Source of the DNA: Rugamonas sp. A1-17
Lineage (GTDB): Bacteria; Pseudomonadota; Gammaproteobacteria; Burkholderiales; Burkholderiaceae_D
NCBI GenBank assembly: GCA_025548565.1
Contig: JAJLPB010000009.1
Span: 1-64,000, forward strand
Length of the DNA: 64,000 nucleotides
Direction: 5' to 3'
How positions within the stretch are numbered: position 1 is the first letter of the stretch; each line of letters starts with the position of its first letter. Below the pieces are notes generated by a model. The model had not been told where the DNA came from. It saw only the letters and a list, made by a program, of their open reading frames with translations, and ran no database searches. Below are positions 17,099-25,527 of this stretch, in pieces. The translations under genes and the position numbers were made by a program.

Positions 17099-17388
17099 GC
17101 GAACAGCTCCCGGCCCAGCTGCCGGCCGCTATTGGTCAGCAGCACGGTGCCGGCGACGCCGCCCTCCTCGAGCCGCACCTCGACCCAGCCGGCATCGGCC
17201 AGCAGCGTCAATTGGCGCCGCAGCACCGACATCGGACGCTCCGATTGCTTGCTCAACTTGGCGAGCGTGCATGGCTTGTCCGGCCACTCCGCATCGATGC
17301 GCCACAGCGCTTCCAGCACGCCGACCAGCGCGGCCACCACCTCGTTATCCATACGTTCCGCCATCAAACTCAAAGGCGTATTCTGCAC
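17095..17388 (-). CDS. Small winged-helix transcriptional regulator-like protein
   Basis: 97 aa. The sequence CTLAKLSKQSERPMSVLRRQLTLLADAGWVEVRLEEGGVAGTVLLTNSGRQLGREL reads as a winged helix with an ArsR/MarR-like wing. The first possible start is a GTG with no ribosome site; ATGs at 17364 and 17352 are equally plausible. It is divergent from the YdeP-like molybdoenzyme gene with only 35 bp between the outermost starts, so it may control that gene. DNA binding is inferred from the fold only. Confidence 0.7.
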   Translation of the reverse strand: MQNTPLSLMAERMDNEVVAALVGVLEALWRIDAEWPDKPCTLAKLSKQSERPMSVLRRQLTLLADAGWVEVRLEEGGVAGTVLLTNSGRQLGRELFA

Positions 17389-17423
17389 TATACTGCGCTC
17401 AACACGATTTACTGGACTACGTT

Positions 17424-19745
17424 ATGCAGAAGACGAAACACGAAGGACGCATCGAACCCTATCACCACGCGGCCGCCGGCTGGGGCGCGGTGAAGCAGGT
17501 GGCGATCAACCTGGTGCGCGAGAAGGTCGCCGGCGGCAATTACAAGACGCTGCTCAAGCAAAACCAGCCGGACGGTTTCGATTGTCCCGGCTGCGCATGG
17601 CCGGACCGCGAGCACGCCTCCACCTTCGAATTCTGCGAGAACGGAGTCAAGGCCGTGGCGGCCGAAGCCACCAGCAAGCGCGTACGGCCCGACTTCTTCG
17701 CCGCCCACACCGTGACCGACCTGCTGGCGCAATCCGACTACCAGCTCGAACAGCACGGCCGCCTGACCGACCCGATGGTCTACGACAGCGCCAGCGACAA
17801 ATACCTGCCCATCGCCTGGGACGACGCCTTCGCGCTGATCGCCCGCCACCTGAAGGCGCTGCCCGATCCGAACCAGGCCACGTTCTACGTCTCCGGCCGC
17901 ACCGGCAACGAGGCGGCCTTCCTGTTCCAGCTGTTCGTGCGCATGTACGGCACCAACAACTTCCCCGACTGCTCCAACATGTGCCACGAACCGACCAGCC
18001 GCGGCCTGCCGGGCACCGTCGGCGTCGGCAAGGGCACGGTGACGCTGGAGGACTTCGAGCACGCCGACACGCTGCTGATCTTCGGCCAGAACCCGGCCAC
18101 CAACCACCCGCGCATGCTGGGCGAGCTGCGCGACTGCGCCAAACGCGGCGCCACCATCGTCTCCATCAACCCGCTGCGCGAGCGCGGGCTTGAGCGCTTC
18201 ACCAGCCCTTCGCACCCGCTGGAGATGCTGACCAACGCCAGCACGGAAATCAGCAGCATGTTCGTGCAGCCCAAGCTGGGCGGCGACTTCGCGCTGATCA
18301 AGGCCATCGCCAAGCGCCTGGTGGAACGCGACGACGCGGCGCTGGCCGCCGGTCAGGCCAGCCTGCTGGACCGCGACTTCATCGCGGCCCACACCAGCGG
18401 CTACGAAGCCTTCGAACAGGACCTGCGCGCCCAGGACTGGGACCAGCTGCTGGCCGAATCGGGCGTGCCGCGCGCGCAGGTCGAGGCGCTGGCGGAGGTC
18501 TACATCAAGGGCAAAAAGGTCATCAGCACCTGGGGCATGGGCCTGACCCAGCACAAGGGCGCGGTGGCGACCATCCAGATGCTGTCCAACCTGATGATGA
18601 TGCGCGGGAATATCGGCCGCCTCGGTGCCGGCCTGTGCCCGGTGCGCGGCCACTCCAACGTGCAGGGCGACCGCACCATGGGCATCGAGGAGAAGCCGAC
18701 CAAGGCCTTCCTCGACCGCATGCAGAAGGTGTTCGCGTTCGAGCCGCCGCGCGCGCACGGCTACGACACGGTGGAAAGCATCCAGGCCATGTTGGATGGG
18801 AAGGTGAAAGTCTTCTTCGGCATGGGCGGCAACTTCGCCATGGCCACGCCGGACACGCCACTGACCTTCGACGCCCTGCGCGCCTGCGACCTGACGGTGC
18901 ACGTGGCCACAAAACTGAATCGCAGCCATCTGGTGCACGGCAAGGACGCGCTGATCCTGCCGACGCTGGGCCGCACCGAGATCGACATGCAGGCCGGCGT
19001 GCCGCAGGGCGTGACGGTGGAGGATTCCATGAGCATGGTCCACCTGTCCTACGGCATGAACACGCCGGCCTCGGATAACCTGCTGTCCGAAACCATGATC
19101 GCCGCCCGCATGGCGCACGCCACCCTGGGCAGCGGCAAGGTGGACTGGCTCGCGTTGGGCAGCGACTACGCCCGCATCCGCGACGCCATCGAGCAGGTCT
19201 TCGACGACTTCCACGACTTCAACGCGCGCGTGGCCGCGCCGGGCGGCTTCCACCTGCGGGTGGCCTCGCGCGAGCGCGAATGGCGCACCGCCAGCGGCAA
19301 GGCGCAGTTCCTGCCGCACGCGGTCGACACCGACACGCCCATCCATCGCGCCCGCGCGCTGCACGGCGAGCGTTTGATGACGCTGATGACGGCCCGCTCT
19401 CACGACCAGTACAACACCACCATCTACGGCATGGACGACCGCTATCGCGGCGTGTTCGGCCTGCGCCGCGTGGTGTTCATCAACCGCGCCGACCTGGAGC
19501 TGCTGGGCATGCGCAACGGCCAGTGGGTGGACATGGTCAGCGTGTGGGACGACGGCGTCGAGCGCCGCGCCGAGCGCTTCCTGCTGGTGGAATACGACAT
19601 CCCGCGCGGCTGCCTGGGCTCCTACTTCCCGGAGACGAACGGCTTGATCCCGCTGCACAGCACCGCCGACGGCGCCGGCACGCCGACCTCGAAATCGATC
19701 CCGGTGCTGCTGCACCTGTCGGCCGAGCAGTCGTCGGCGGAATAA
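17424..19745 (+). CDS. FdhF/YdeP family molybdopterin oxidoreductase
   Basis: 773 aa, close to the roughly 760 of E. coli YdeP. The ATG at 17424 is preferred over upstream in-frame codons that lie inside the divergent gene. Visible features: FDCPGCAWPDREHAS (a CxxC near the N-terminus), FYVSGRTGNEAAFLFQLFVRMYGTNNFPDCSNMCHEPTS, LLIFGQNPATNHPRMLGEL for molybdopterin-guanine dinucleotide binding, and a C-terminal MopB domain (MTLMTARSHDQYNTTIYGMDDRYRGV). In this family the substrate is unsettled; E. coli YdeP is linked to acid resistance. The cofactor sulfurase fdhD lies 3 kb downstream. Confidence 0.9.
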   Translation: MQKTKHEGRIEPYHHAAAGWGAVKQVAINLVREKVAGGNYKTLLKQNQPDGFDCPGCAWPDREHASTFEFCENGVKAVAAEATSKRVRPDFFAAHTVTDLLAQSDYQLEQHGRLTDPMVYDSASDKYLPIAWDDAFALIARHLKALPDPNQATFYVSGRTGNEAAFLFQLFVRMYGTNNFPDCSNMCHEPTSRGLPGTVGVGKGTVTLEDFEHADTLLIFGQNPATNHPRMLGELRDCAKRGATIVSINPLRERGLERFTSPSHPLEMLTNASTEISSMFVQPKLGGDFALIKAIAKRLVERDDAALAAGQASLLDRDFIAAHTSGYEAFEQDLRAQDWDQLLAESGVPRAQVEALAEVYIKGKKVISTWGMGLTQHKGAVATIQMLSNLMMMRGNIGRLGAGLCPVRGHSNVQGDRTMGIEEKPTKAFLDRMQKVFAFEPPRAHGYDTVESIQAMLDGKVKVFFGMGGNFAMATPDTPLTFDALRACDLTVHVATKLNRSHLVHGKDALILPTLGRTEIDMQAGVPQGVTVEDSMSMVHLSYGMNTPASDNLLSETMIAARMAHATLGSGKVDWLALGSDYARIRDAIEQVFDDFHDFNARVAAPGGFHLRVASREREWRTASGKAQFLPHAVDTDTPIHRARALHGERLMTLMTARSHDQYNTTIYGMDDRYRGVFGLRRVVFINRADLELLGMRNGQWVDMVSVWDDGVERRAERFLLVEYDIPRGCLGSYFPETNGLIPLHSTADGAGTPTSKSIPVLLHLSAEQSSAE

Positions 19746-19750
19746 CAACA

Positions 19751-19770
19751 GCGGGCCCGCAGTGGCCCGC
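19751..19770 (+). terminator. GC hairpin after the YdeP-like gene
   Basis: GCGGGCC and GGCCCGC form a perfect 7-bp stem with a 6-base loop, 5 bp after the stop codon. It lacks a following T run, so it may be a weak or Rho-assisted terminator, or only mRNA-stabilising. Confidence 0.3.
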
Positions 19771-19870
19771 AGTGCCCTCAACGCGGTAGAATTGACCCTT
19801 GCTTCGAGGGAAATAACGACACCGCGGCCCCGCCGCCATCCTGAGCCACGTTTCGGGAAAGGGGAATTGT

Positions 19871-20656
19871 TTGAAGTTGCCTACGCCATGGGGACTGGTT
19901 TTCAGTCTGCTGCTGAATGCGTCCGCGCTGGCGGCCGCGCCGGCGACGCTGCGCTTCGCCACCGAGGAGTGGCCGCCGTTCTTCAGCGCCGCGCTGCCCG
20001 GCAACGGCCTCACCGGCACCCTGCTGGAGGCGGTCCTGCAGCGCATGGACGCCACCGCCAAAATCGACTACTACCCCTGGAAGCGCGCCATGCAACTGGG
20101 CTTGAACGACCGCCGCTACGCCGGCGCGCTGGCGATGTTCCGCACTCCTGAACGCGAGAAGCTGTGCTATTTTTCCAGCGCCGTCGGCAGCCGCCAGACG
20201 GTGCTCGCCTACCTGAAGGACGAACCGGTGACGGCCGCCCGGCTGGAGGATCTGCGCGGCGTGCGCATCGGCACCGTGGCCGGCTATTCGAACGGCGAAG
20301 CCTTCGACGCGCTGGTCCGCGCCGGCCTGCTGACCGTGGAGGAAGGCCTCAACAACGAAATGAACCTGCGCAAGCTGCTGCACCGGCGCTTCAGCGCGGT
20401 CGTGGTGGAAAAACGCATGCTGCGCTACACGCTGGCCGGCGGCGGCTACACGCAGGCGGAACGCGAGCGCATCGTCATCGCCGAGAATCTGTTCCCGGAA
20501 CGTTCGGTGCACGTCTGCTTCCAGCGCACCGAGGAAGGCCTGAAGCGCCAGCGCGCCTTCGACGAGGCGGCGCGCGAGGTCGACCTGGCCCGCATCGAGC
20601 GAGACTACTGGCGCACCATCGGCCAGACGGCCCGGCTGCCGCCGCCGCGCCAGTAG
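19871..20656 (+). CDS. Extracellular solute-binding protein, family 3 type
   Basis: 261 aa starting at TTG 19871, preceded at six bases by GGGAAAGGGG; this start yields a good signal peptide ending ALAAA. The fold is that of PBPb/SBP_bac_3 proteins: LRFATEEWPPFF, GTLLEAVLQRMDATAKIDYYPWKRAM, REKLCYFSSAVGSRQTVLAYL and LEDLRGVRIGTVAGYSNGEAFD. In this stand-alone form, without permease genes, such proteins often act as sensors or environmental signal binders. It is similar in layout to the SBP at 28168. Ligand unknown. Confidence 0.82.
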   Translation: MKLPTPWGLVFSLLLNASALAAAPATLRFATEEWPPFFSAALPGNGLTGTLLEAVLQRMDATAKIDYYPWKRAMQLGLNDRRYAGALAMFRTPEREKLCYFSSAVGSRQTVLAYLKDEPVTAARLEDLRGVRIGTVAGYSNGEAFDALVRAGLLTVEEGLNNEMNLRKLLHRRFSAVVVEKRMLRYTLAGGGYTQAERERIVIAENLFPERSVHVCFQRTEEGLKRQRAFDEAAREVDLARIERDYWRTIGQTARLPPPRQ

Positions 20657-20664
20657 CCGCCGGC

Positions 20665-22704
20665 CTAGAACGTCATGTTGAGCGACACATAGGCCGCCCG
20701 GCCATCGCCCGGCGAATGGCGCGTCTGGTCGTTGATCCACACGTATTCGTAGTAGCGGTTGGCCAGGTTTTTCAACTGCAGCTCCAGCGCCAGGCTGGCG
20801 GTGAGCCGGTAGCTGGCGCTGGCGTTGAACAGCACATAGCCGCCGAACTGGCCGCCGGTGTTGGCCGAGGTGAGATAGTAGCCGGACTGGCCGTTGCCCC
20901 AGGCCGACAGCTTGAGCGCCGGCGTGGCCTGCCAATCGGCGCCGGCCGTGTAGACATGGCGCGGCACATGGTCGATGGTCTTGCCGATGGTGGACGGCGC
21001 GGCCGGATCCGGCTTGACGATGGTCGCGTCCTGCAGGGACCAGGCCAGCCAGGCATTCGCGCCCCGCGCCAGCCGCAGATTGAGCTGGACGTCGACGCCC
21101 TGCCGGCGCGTTTCGCCGACGTTGTCGACGTCGCCGCTGGGATCGTTCAGGCGGCGCTTGACTTCGCCCGAAGCGCGCTGGCGCCACAGTGCGACGCGGC
21201 CGTCCAGCCACGCCACCGGCGTGAGTTTGACACCAGACTCCCAGCCATCGTTGATCGAAGGACGCAACACCGTCGGCGTGGACTGGAAGGCGGCGGCGCC
21301 GCTGCCGACCTGGAAACTGCGGCCCCAGTTCGCGTACACGCTGGCGCCCGGCGCCGCCGCGTATGCGACACTGAATTTCGGCTGCCTGATCACGCCATAA
21401 TCGCGGATGGGGTAAGCCACGCCTTTGGACGGATCGCTGAAATCGCCGTCGATCTTGTCGACCCGGTAGCCGGGCACGATCTTCAGCGCCTCGACCGGCT
21501 TGATCACCGCCTGCACGTAGCCGCCCATGGTGTCGAAGGTGAAGTGGTGGTCGCGCGTGGTCTTCACGCGGACCTCGTCGACGGTGCTGTAACGGGGGCT
21601 GCGGTCGCGCTGATGCTCGGCGCCGACGCCGCCCTCGATGGCGACACTCTGGAAGCCGTCCAATAGCGCGAGACGCGGACGATAGGTCAAGGTGCCGAGG
21701 AAGCCGGCATGCGTCTCGACGTAGACACGCTCCTGCTGCGGATCCGTGGTGGTGAAGCGCAGCCAGCGCTGGTCCTGTATCCGGTTCAGATAAACCCGGG
21801 TGGACAGCGACAGTTGGGCATGGAGTTCGGCGTCCAGATGCAGGCCGAGTTGGGTGAGCTGCCGGTTGCCGCCGTCCGACCGCGCGTACGGGTAGGATGC
21901 GGTCGGGTCGCTGTGCGCATCGGCGGCCGTCAGGTAGCCGGGTTCCTGCGAGGTGGCCTCCGCGCGGCGCGCGCTCAGGCCGACGCGCAGGCGGCCGTCG
22001 TCCGTGGTGTAGAACCATTTCCCGGCCACGGCCAGGTTGTTGCCGCGCGCGTGGTCGCGATAGCCGCCGCTGCTCTGGTAGCCGAGCACATAATTCTGCG
22101 ACCAGTTGCCCTCCTCCACACCCTTGACCAGCTGGAGCTGGCTGGTATCGAAGCTGCCGTAGCTCAGCCTCGCCTCGCCGTCGTTGCCGCCGGCGCGGGT
22201 GATCAGGTTGACGTTTCCGGCGATGTTATGCAGGCCGTAGCGCGGATCGTTGGTGCCGCGTACGACTTCAATGCGCTGCAGTTCCAGCGGCAGGATCGCG
22301 CCGATCATCGGCATGCCGCCCGCGTTGTCATTGGCCGGAATGCCGTCGATGAGCAGCTTGACGGCGTTCACCTCGCCCTCGCCGTTGAAGCCGCGGAACG
22401 ACAGCTTGCCGGACTCGTTCCCCTGCCGGAAAGGCGTGACCATGACGCCGGGCGCCCGTGCGAACAGCTCCCACGCGCTTTTGACCTGCTGGTCGCGCAG
22501 CAGGCCCTCGCCCAGGATGTCGACGGAACTGAGCACGCTGCGTGTCGGCAGCGCGCCGGCCTTGCTGGCGCTGATTTCAACCCGGCCCAATATCAGCGAT
22601 GAATCGCCGTCGGGAGCATCCTGTGCGCAGGCCGGCGGACAGCAGGCCAGTCCCGCCAATGTGAGCGCGACGGCGCCCGGTGTGCTTGCGACGATCATTT
22701 TCAT
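20665..22704 (-). CDS. TonB-dependent outer-membrane receptor
   Basis: 679 aa with signal peptide (cleavage after ...CPPACA). The plug domain shows VKSAWELFARAPGVMV, GFNGEGEVNAVKLLIDGIPANDNAG, LPLELQRIEVVRGTNDPRYGLHNIAGNVNLITR; beta-barrel strands follow and the protein ends in an aromatic residue (YVSLNMTF) as outer-membrane barrels do. It lies 32 bp downstream of fdhD on the same strand, probably one transcript. Ligand not predictable from sequence; a metal chelate or oxyanion complex would fit the operon context, which is inference only. Confidence 0.9.
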   Translation of the reverse strand: MKMIVASTPGAVALTLAGLACCPPACAQDAPDGDSSLILGRVEISASKAGALPTRSVLSSVDILGEGLLRDQQVKSAWELFARAPGVMVTPFRQGNESGKLSFRGFNGEGEVNAVKLLIDGIPANDNAGGMPMIGAILPLELQRIEVVRGTNDPRYGLHNIAGNVNLITRAGGNDGEARLSYGSFDTSQLQLVKGVEEGNWSQNYVLGYQSSGGYRDHARGNNLAVAGKWFYTTDDGRLRVGLSARRAEATSQEPGYLTAADAHSDPTASYPYARSDGGNRQLTQLGLHLDAELHAQLSLSTRVYLNRIQDQRWLRFTTTDPQQERVYVETHAGFLGTLTYRPRLALLDGFQSVAIEGGVGAEHQRDRSPRYSTVDEVRVKTTRDHHFTFDTMGGYVQAVIKPVEALKIVPGYRVDKIDGDFSDPSKGVAYPIRDYGVIRQPKFSVAYAAAPGASVYANWGRSFQVGSGAAAFQSTPTVLRPSINDGWESGVKLTPVAWLDGRVALWRQRASGEVKRRLNDPSGDVDNVGETRRQGVDVQLNLRLARGANAWLAWSLQDATIVKPDPAAPSTIGKTIDHVPRHVYTAGADWQATPALKLSAWGNGQSGYYLTSANTGGQFGGYVLFNASASYRLTASLALELQLKNLANRYYEYVWINDQTRHSPGDGRAAYVSLNMTF

Positions 22705-22736
22705 GGCGTGGCTCCGGGCGGGTTCCTGTTCAGCGC

Positions 22737-23555
22737 TTAACTGTATTCGACGCAGCCGTCCTGGCGGCAGAAGCTCACCAGCTTGATGCCCGCTTCGACG
22801 GCGACATCGATCGCCAGCGTGCTGGGAGCGGAGATGGTCGCCAGCATCGGGATGTGCATGCGCGCCGCCTTGCGCACCAGCTCATAACTGGCGCGGCTGG
22901 ACATGAAGACGAAACCGCGCCGCATGTCCACGCCTTCGCGCGCAAGATGGCCGACCAGCTTATCGAGCGCGTTGTGGCGGCCGACGTCCTCGCACACCCG
23001 CAGCACGGCGCCGGCGGCGTCGCACCACGCGGCGGCGTGCACCCCACCGGTGGCCCGCATCAGCTCCTGGTGCTTGCCCAGCTCCGCCGCCGCGCGGGCG
23101 ATGGCCGGCGGCAGCGTGTCCGCATCGTGCAGCGCCGCCGCGCCGATGCGCGCCGGTTGCAGATCGAGCAGCTCCAGGCTTTCGACGCCGCACACGCCGC
23201 AACCGCTGCGGCCCGCCATCGAGCGGCGCTGCTGCTTGAGCTGCATGAATTCTTCCTGGGCGATGGTGAGCGCGACCTCGAAGCTGCGCGCATGTTCGCG
23301 CAATTCGATATCGAATACGTCGGCGGCCTTGCCGACCAGGCCCTCGGTGAGCGCGAAGCCCAGCGCGAACGCCTCCAGCTCGCGCGGGGTGACCATCATG
23401 ACGGCATGCGAGATGCCATTGAAGACCAGCGCCACCGGCATTTCCTCGGCGACGCGGTCGGTGCCGCGAGCGGCGTCCTGCGGCGCGGTGCCGCGCCGGC
23501 GCAGCACGGAGCGCTCCTGCAATCCAGATCGTTCCGTCTCTGTCTCAAACTTCAT
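22737..23555 (-). CDS. fdhD: Formate dehydrogenase accessory sulfurtransferase FdhD
   Basis: 272 aa from the ATG at 23555; an earlier in-frame TTG lacks a ribosome site, while GCGGGGCGGGG directly precedes the ATG. Family signatures: EEMPVALVFNGISHAVMMVTPRELEAFALGFALTEGL, the catalytic CGVCG loop (about residue 118-122) and RVCEDVGRHNALDKL, SSRASYELVRKAA. FdhD carries sulfur from IscS to the molybdenum cofactor of formate-dehydrogenase-type enzymes; the likely client here is the YdeP-like protein at 17424. Confidence 0.94.
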   Translation of the reverse strand: MKFETETERSGLQERSVLRRRGTAPQDAARGTDRVAEEMPVALVFNGISHAVMMVTPRELEAFALGFALTEGLVGKAADVFDIELREHARSFEVALTIAQEEFMQLKQQRRSMAGRSGCGVCGVESLELLDLQPARIGAAALHDADTLPPAIARAAAELGKHQELMRATGGVHAAAWCDAAGAVLRVCEDVGRHNALDKLVGHLAREGVDMRRGFVFMSSRASYELVRKAARMHIPMLATISAPSTLAIDVAVEAGIKLVSFCRQDGCVEYS

Positions 23556-23608
23556 CCCCGCCCCGCTGAATAAGCACAACGGCTTATTCTACACGGGGCG
23601 GGAGCACA

Positions 23609-24382
23609 TCACGCGGCGAGTGGTTCGCCGGCCACACCGTAGTGGCGGGCGTAGCGGCCGTCCAGGTTCGCCAGCGGCAGCAGCAGGAACAGGTCGGCGC
23701 TTTCGAAATCAGGATCCCAGGCCGGTTCGCCGCAGATCCATGCGCCCGAACGCATGTAGCCCTTCAACAGCGGCGGCACTTGCGGCTTCTGCGAGGCTTC
23801 CAGTTTCGAGAACGGGAACGGCAGGTGCGGGGTAACGCGATACTCGGACGGCGCCAGGTGGGCGCCGACCAGTGACTGGTAGACGGCGACCGCATTGTGC
23901 CCGCCATCGGCCAGGCTGATGCTGGCGCAGCCGGCCAGGTAGTCGCAGTTCTCGCGGCGCATGTATTCGGCCAGGCCGGACCACAGCAGCATGATGACGC
24001 TGCCGCCACGGTAGTCTGGATGGATGCAGGCGCGGCCCGCTTCAACCATGCGGCCACGCAGGTTGTTCAGGCGGCCCAGGTCGAACTCGCCCTCGGAGTA
24101 GACGCGGCCCAGCTTGCGGGCACGCGCGGCGCTCAGCAGGCGGTAGGTGCCCACCACCTTGAGCGTGCTGGAATCGCGCACGATCAGGTGGTCGCAATGT
24201 TCGTCGAATTCGTCGCTGTCCAGGCCATCCTCGCGGACCAGCGAACTCAATCCCATCGTTTCGATGAACACCTTGTAGCGCAAACGCTGAACTTCGCGCA
24301 GCTCTTCCGGTGTGCTTGCCATACTGAGTACCAGCTTACCGGACGCTGCTCGGACGTCGGCTTGTATGATCGAAGTTTGCAT
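23609..24382 (-). CDS. olsB: GNAT-type N-acyltransferase, OlsB-like (ornithine lipid synthesis)
   Basis: 257 aa, start ATG 24382 preceded by AGAAAGGA. The acyltransferase pattern of OlsB and hemolysin-like relatives is clear: LREVQRLRYKVFIETMG, EFDEHCDHLIVRD, VVGTYRLL, EFDLGRL, MVEAGRACIHPDYRGGSVIMLLW and LAGCASISLADG. OlsB transfers a 3-hydroxyacyl chain from ACP to ornithine, giving lyso-ornithine lipid. No olsA partner is adjacent, so the assignment rests on family similarity alone. Confidence 0.75.
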   Translation of the reverse strand: MQTSIIQADVRAASGKLVLSMASTPEELREVQRLRYKVFIETMGLSSLVREDGLDSDEFDEHCDHLIVRDSSTLKVVGTYRLLSAARARKLGRVYSEGEFDLGRLNNLRGRMVEAGRACIHPDYRGGSVIMLLWSGLAEYMRRENCDYLAGCASISLADGGHNAVAVYQSLVGAHLAPSEYRVTPHLPFPFSKLEASQKPQVPPLLKGYMRSGAWICGEPAWDPDFESADLFLLLPLANLDGRYARHYGVAGEPLAA

Positions 24383-24489
24383 GCTTCATCCTTTCTGTGG
24401 GAGACGAAGCAAGCGTAACGGTCGAATACTTCAGGAAAATGACAAGGTGGTGTCAGTTCCGTGACATGGGCCGAAGTGTTGTTTTTTAT

Positions 24490-25086
24490 TTAGTCCTTTT
24501 TTGGACGGCCGGTCTTCAGTTGTGGCAGGCCGGACAACACATTTTGCAAGGTGGCAAGGTCGATCTGGCTGATCAGGGCGACGCCGATGCGCAGCAATTC
24601 GCTCTTTTTGATCTCGAAACCGGCTTTCAGGCAGGCTTTCTTGACCTGGCCGAGCACCGCGTATTCGGCTTCCGGCATGGTGAAGCTGTCGCGCACCAGC
24701 TTTTCCTTGCGGACTTTGTCCTTGGCGGCGTCCACCGGGGCCGGCTTGGCGGCTGCGGCTTTCGGCGCGGCCTTGACGGCGGCTTTAGGCGCTGGCTTGG
24801 CGGCGGCCTTCGGGGCGGCTTTAGGGGCCGGCTTGGCTGCGGCCTTAGGTGCTGCCTTTGGTGCGGCTTTAGGCGCTACCTTAGGTGCAGCCTTCGGCGC
24901 GGCCTTGACGGCCGGCTTGGCGGCGGCCTTCGGTGCGGCCGGCTTGGCGGCTGGCTTAGGCGCCGCAGGCTTCACGGCGGCCTTGGCCACCGGCTTCGCG
25001 GCAGCCTTGGCGACTGGTTTCACGGCCGGTTTCTTCGGCAGCGCGGGGGCTTTTCCATTCAGGAGGCCATTGACGGTTTTGTTCAT
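24490..25086 (-). CDS. Lys/Ala/Pro-rich histone H1-like protein
   Basis: 198 aa from the ATG at 25086 (GGAG five bases upstream); an earlier in-frame ATG at 25119 has no such site. Residues 10 to about 125 are a low-complexity array of KPAAKPA/KAAPKAAPK units, very basic, as in bacterial H1-like and AlgP-type proteins. The last 70 residues are ordered (RDSFTMPEAEYAVLGQVKKACLKAGFEIKKSELLRIGVALISQI) and end GRPKKD. A nucleoid- or polyanion-binding role is likely from composition. Repeat length should vary between strains. Confidence 0.8.
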   Translation of the reverse strand: MNKTVNGLLNGKAPALPKKPAVKPVAKAAAKPVAKAAVKPAAPKPAAKPAAPKAAAKPAVKAAPKAAPKVAPKAAPKAAPKAAAKPAPKAAPKAAAKPAPKAAVKAAPKAAAAKPAPVDAAKDKVRKEKLVRDSFTMPEAEYAVLGQVKKACLKAGFEIKKSELLRIGVALISQIDLATLQNVLSGLPQLKTGRPKKD

Positions 25087-25149
25087 ACCAACTCCATTAT
25101 TATTCAACAATATAAACAATATATATCATTTATGATGTTTTTGCTTGTT

Positions 25150-25523
<374 letters not shown>

Positions 25524-25527
<4 letters not shown>

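Noticed and set aside
17409..19781. 790-codon open frame opposite the molybdoenzyme
   Set aside because: Antisense frame with skewed His/Gln/Ala composition and no start signal.
24760..25030. Short tandem repeats resembling a CRISPR or satellite array
   Set aside because: They are in-frame codons for KAAPK/KPAAKPA within one gene; unit length varies and there are no spacers.
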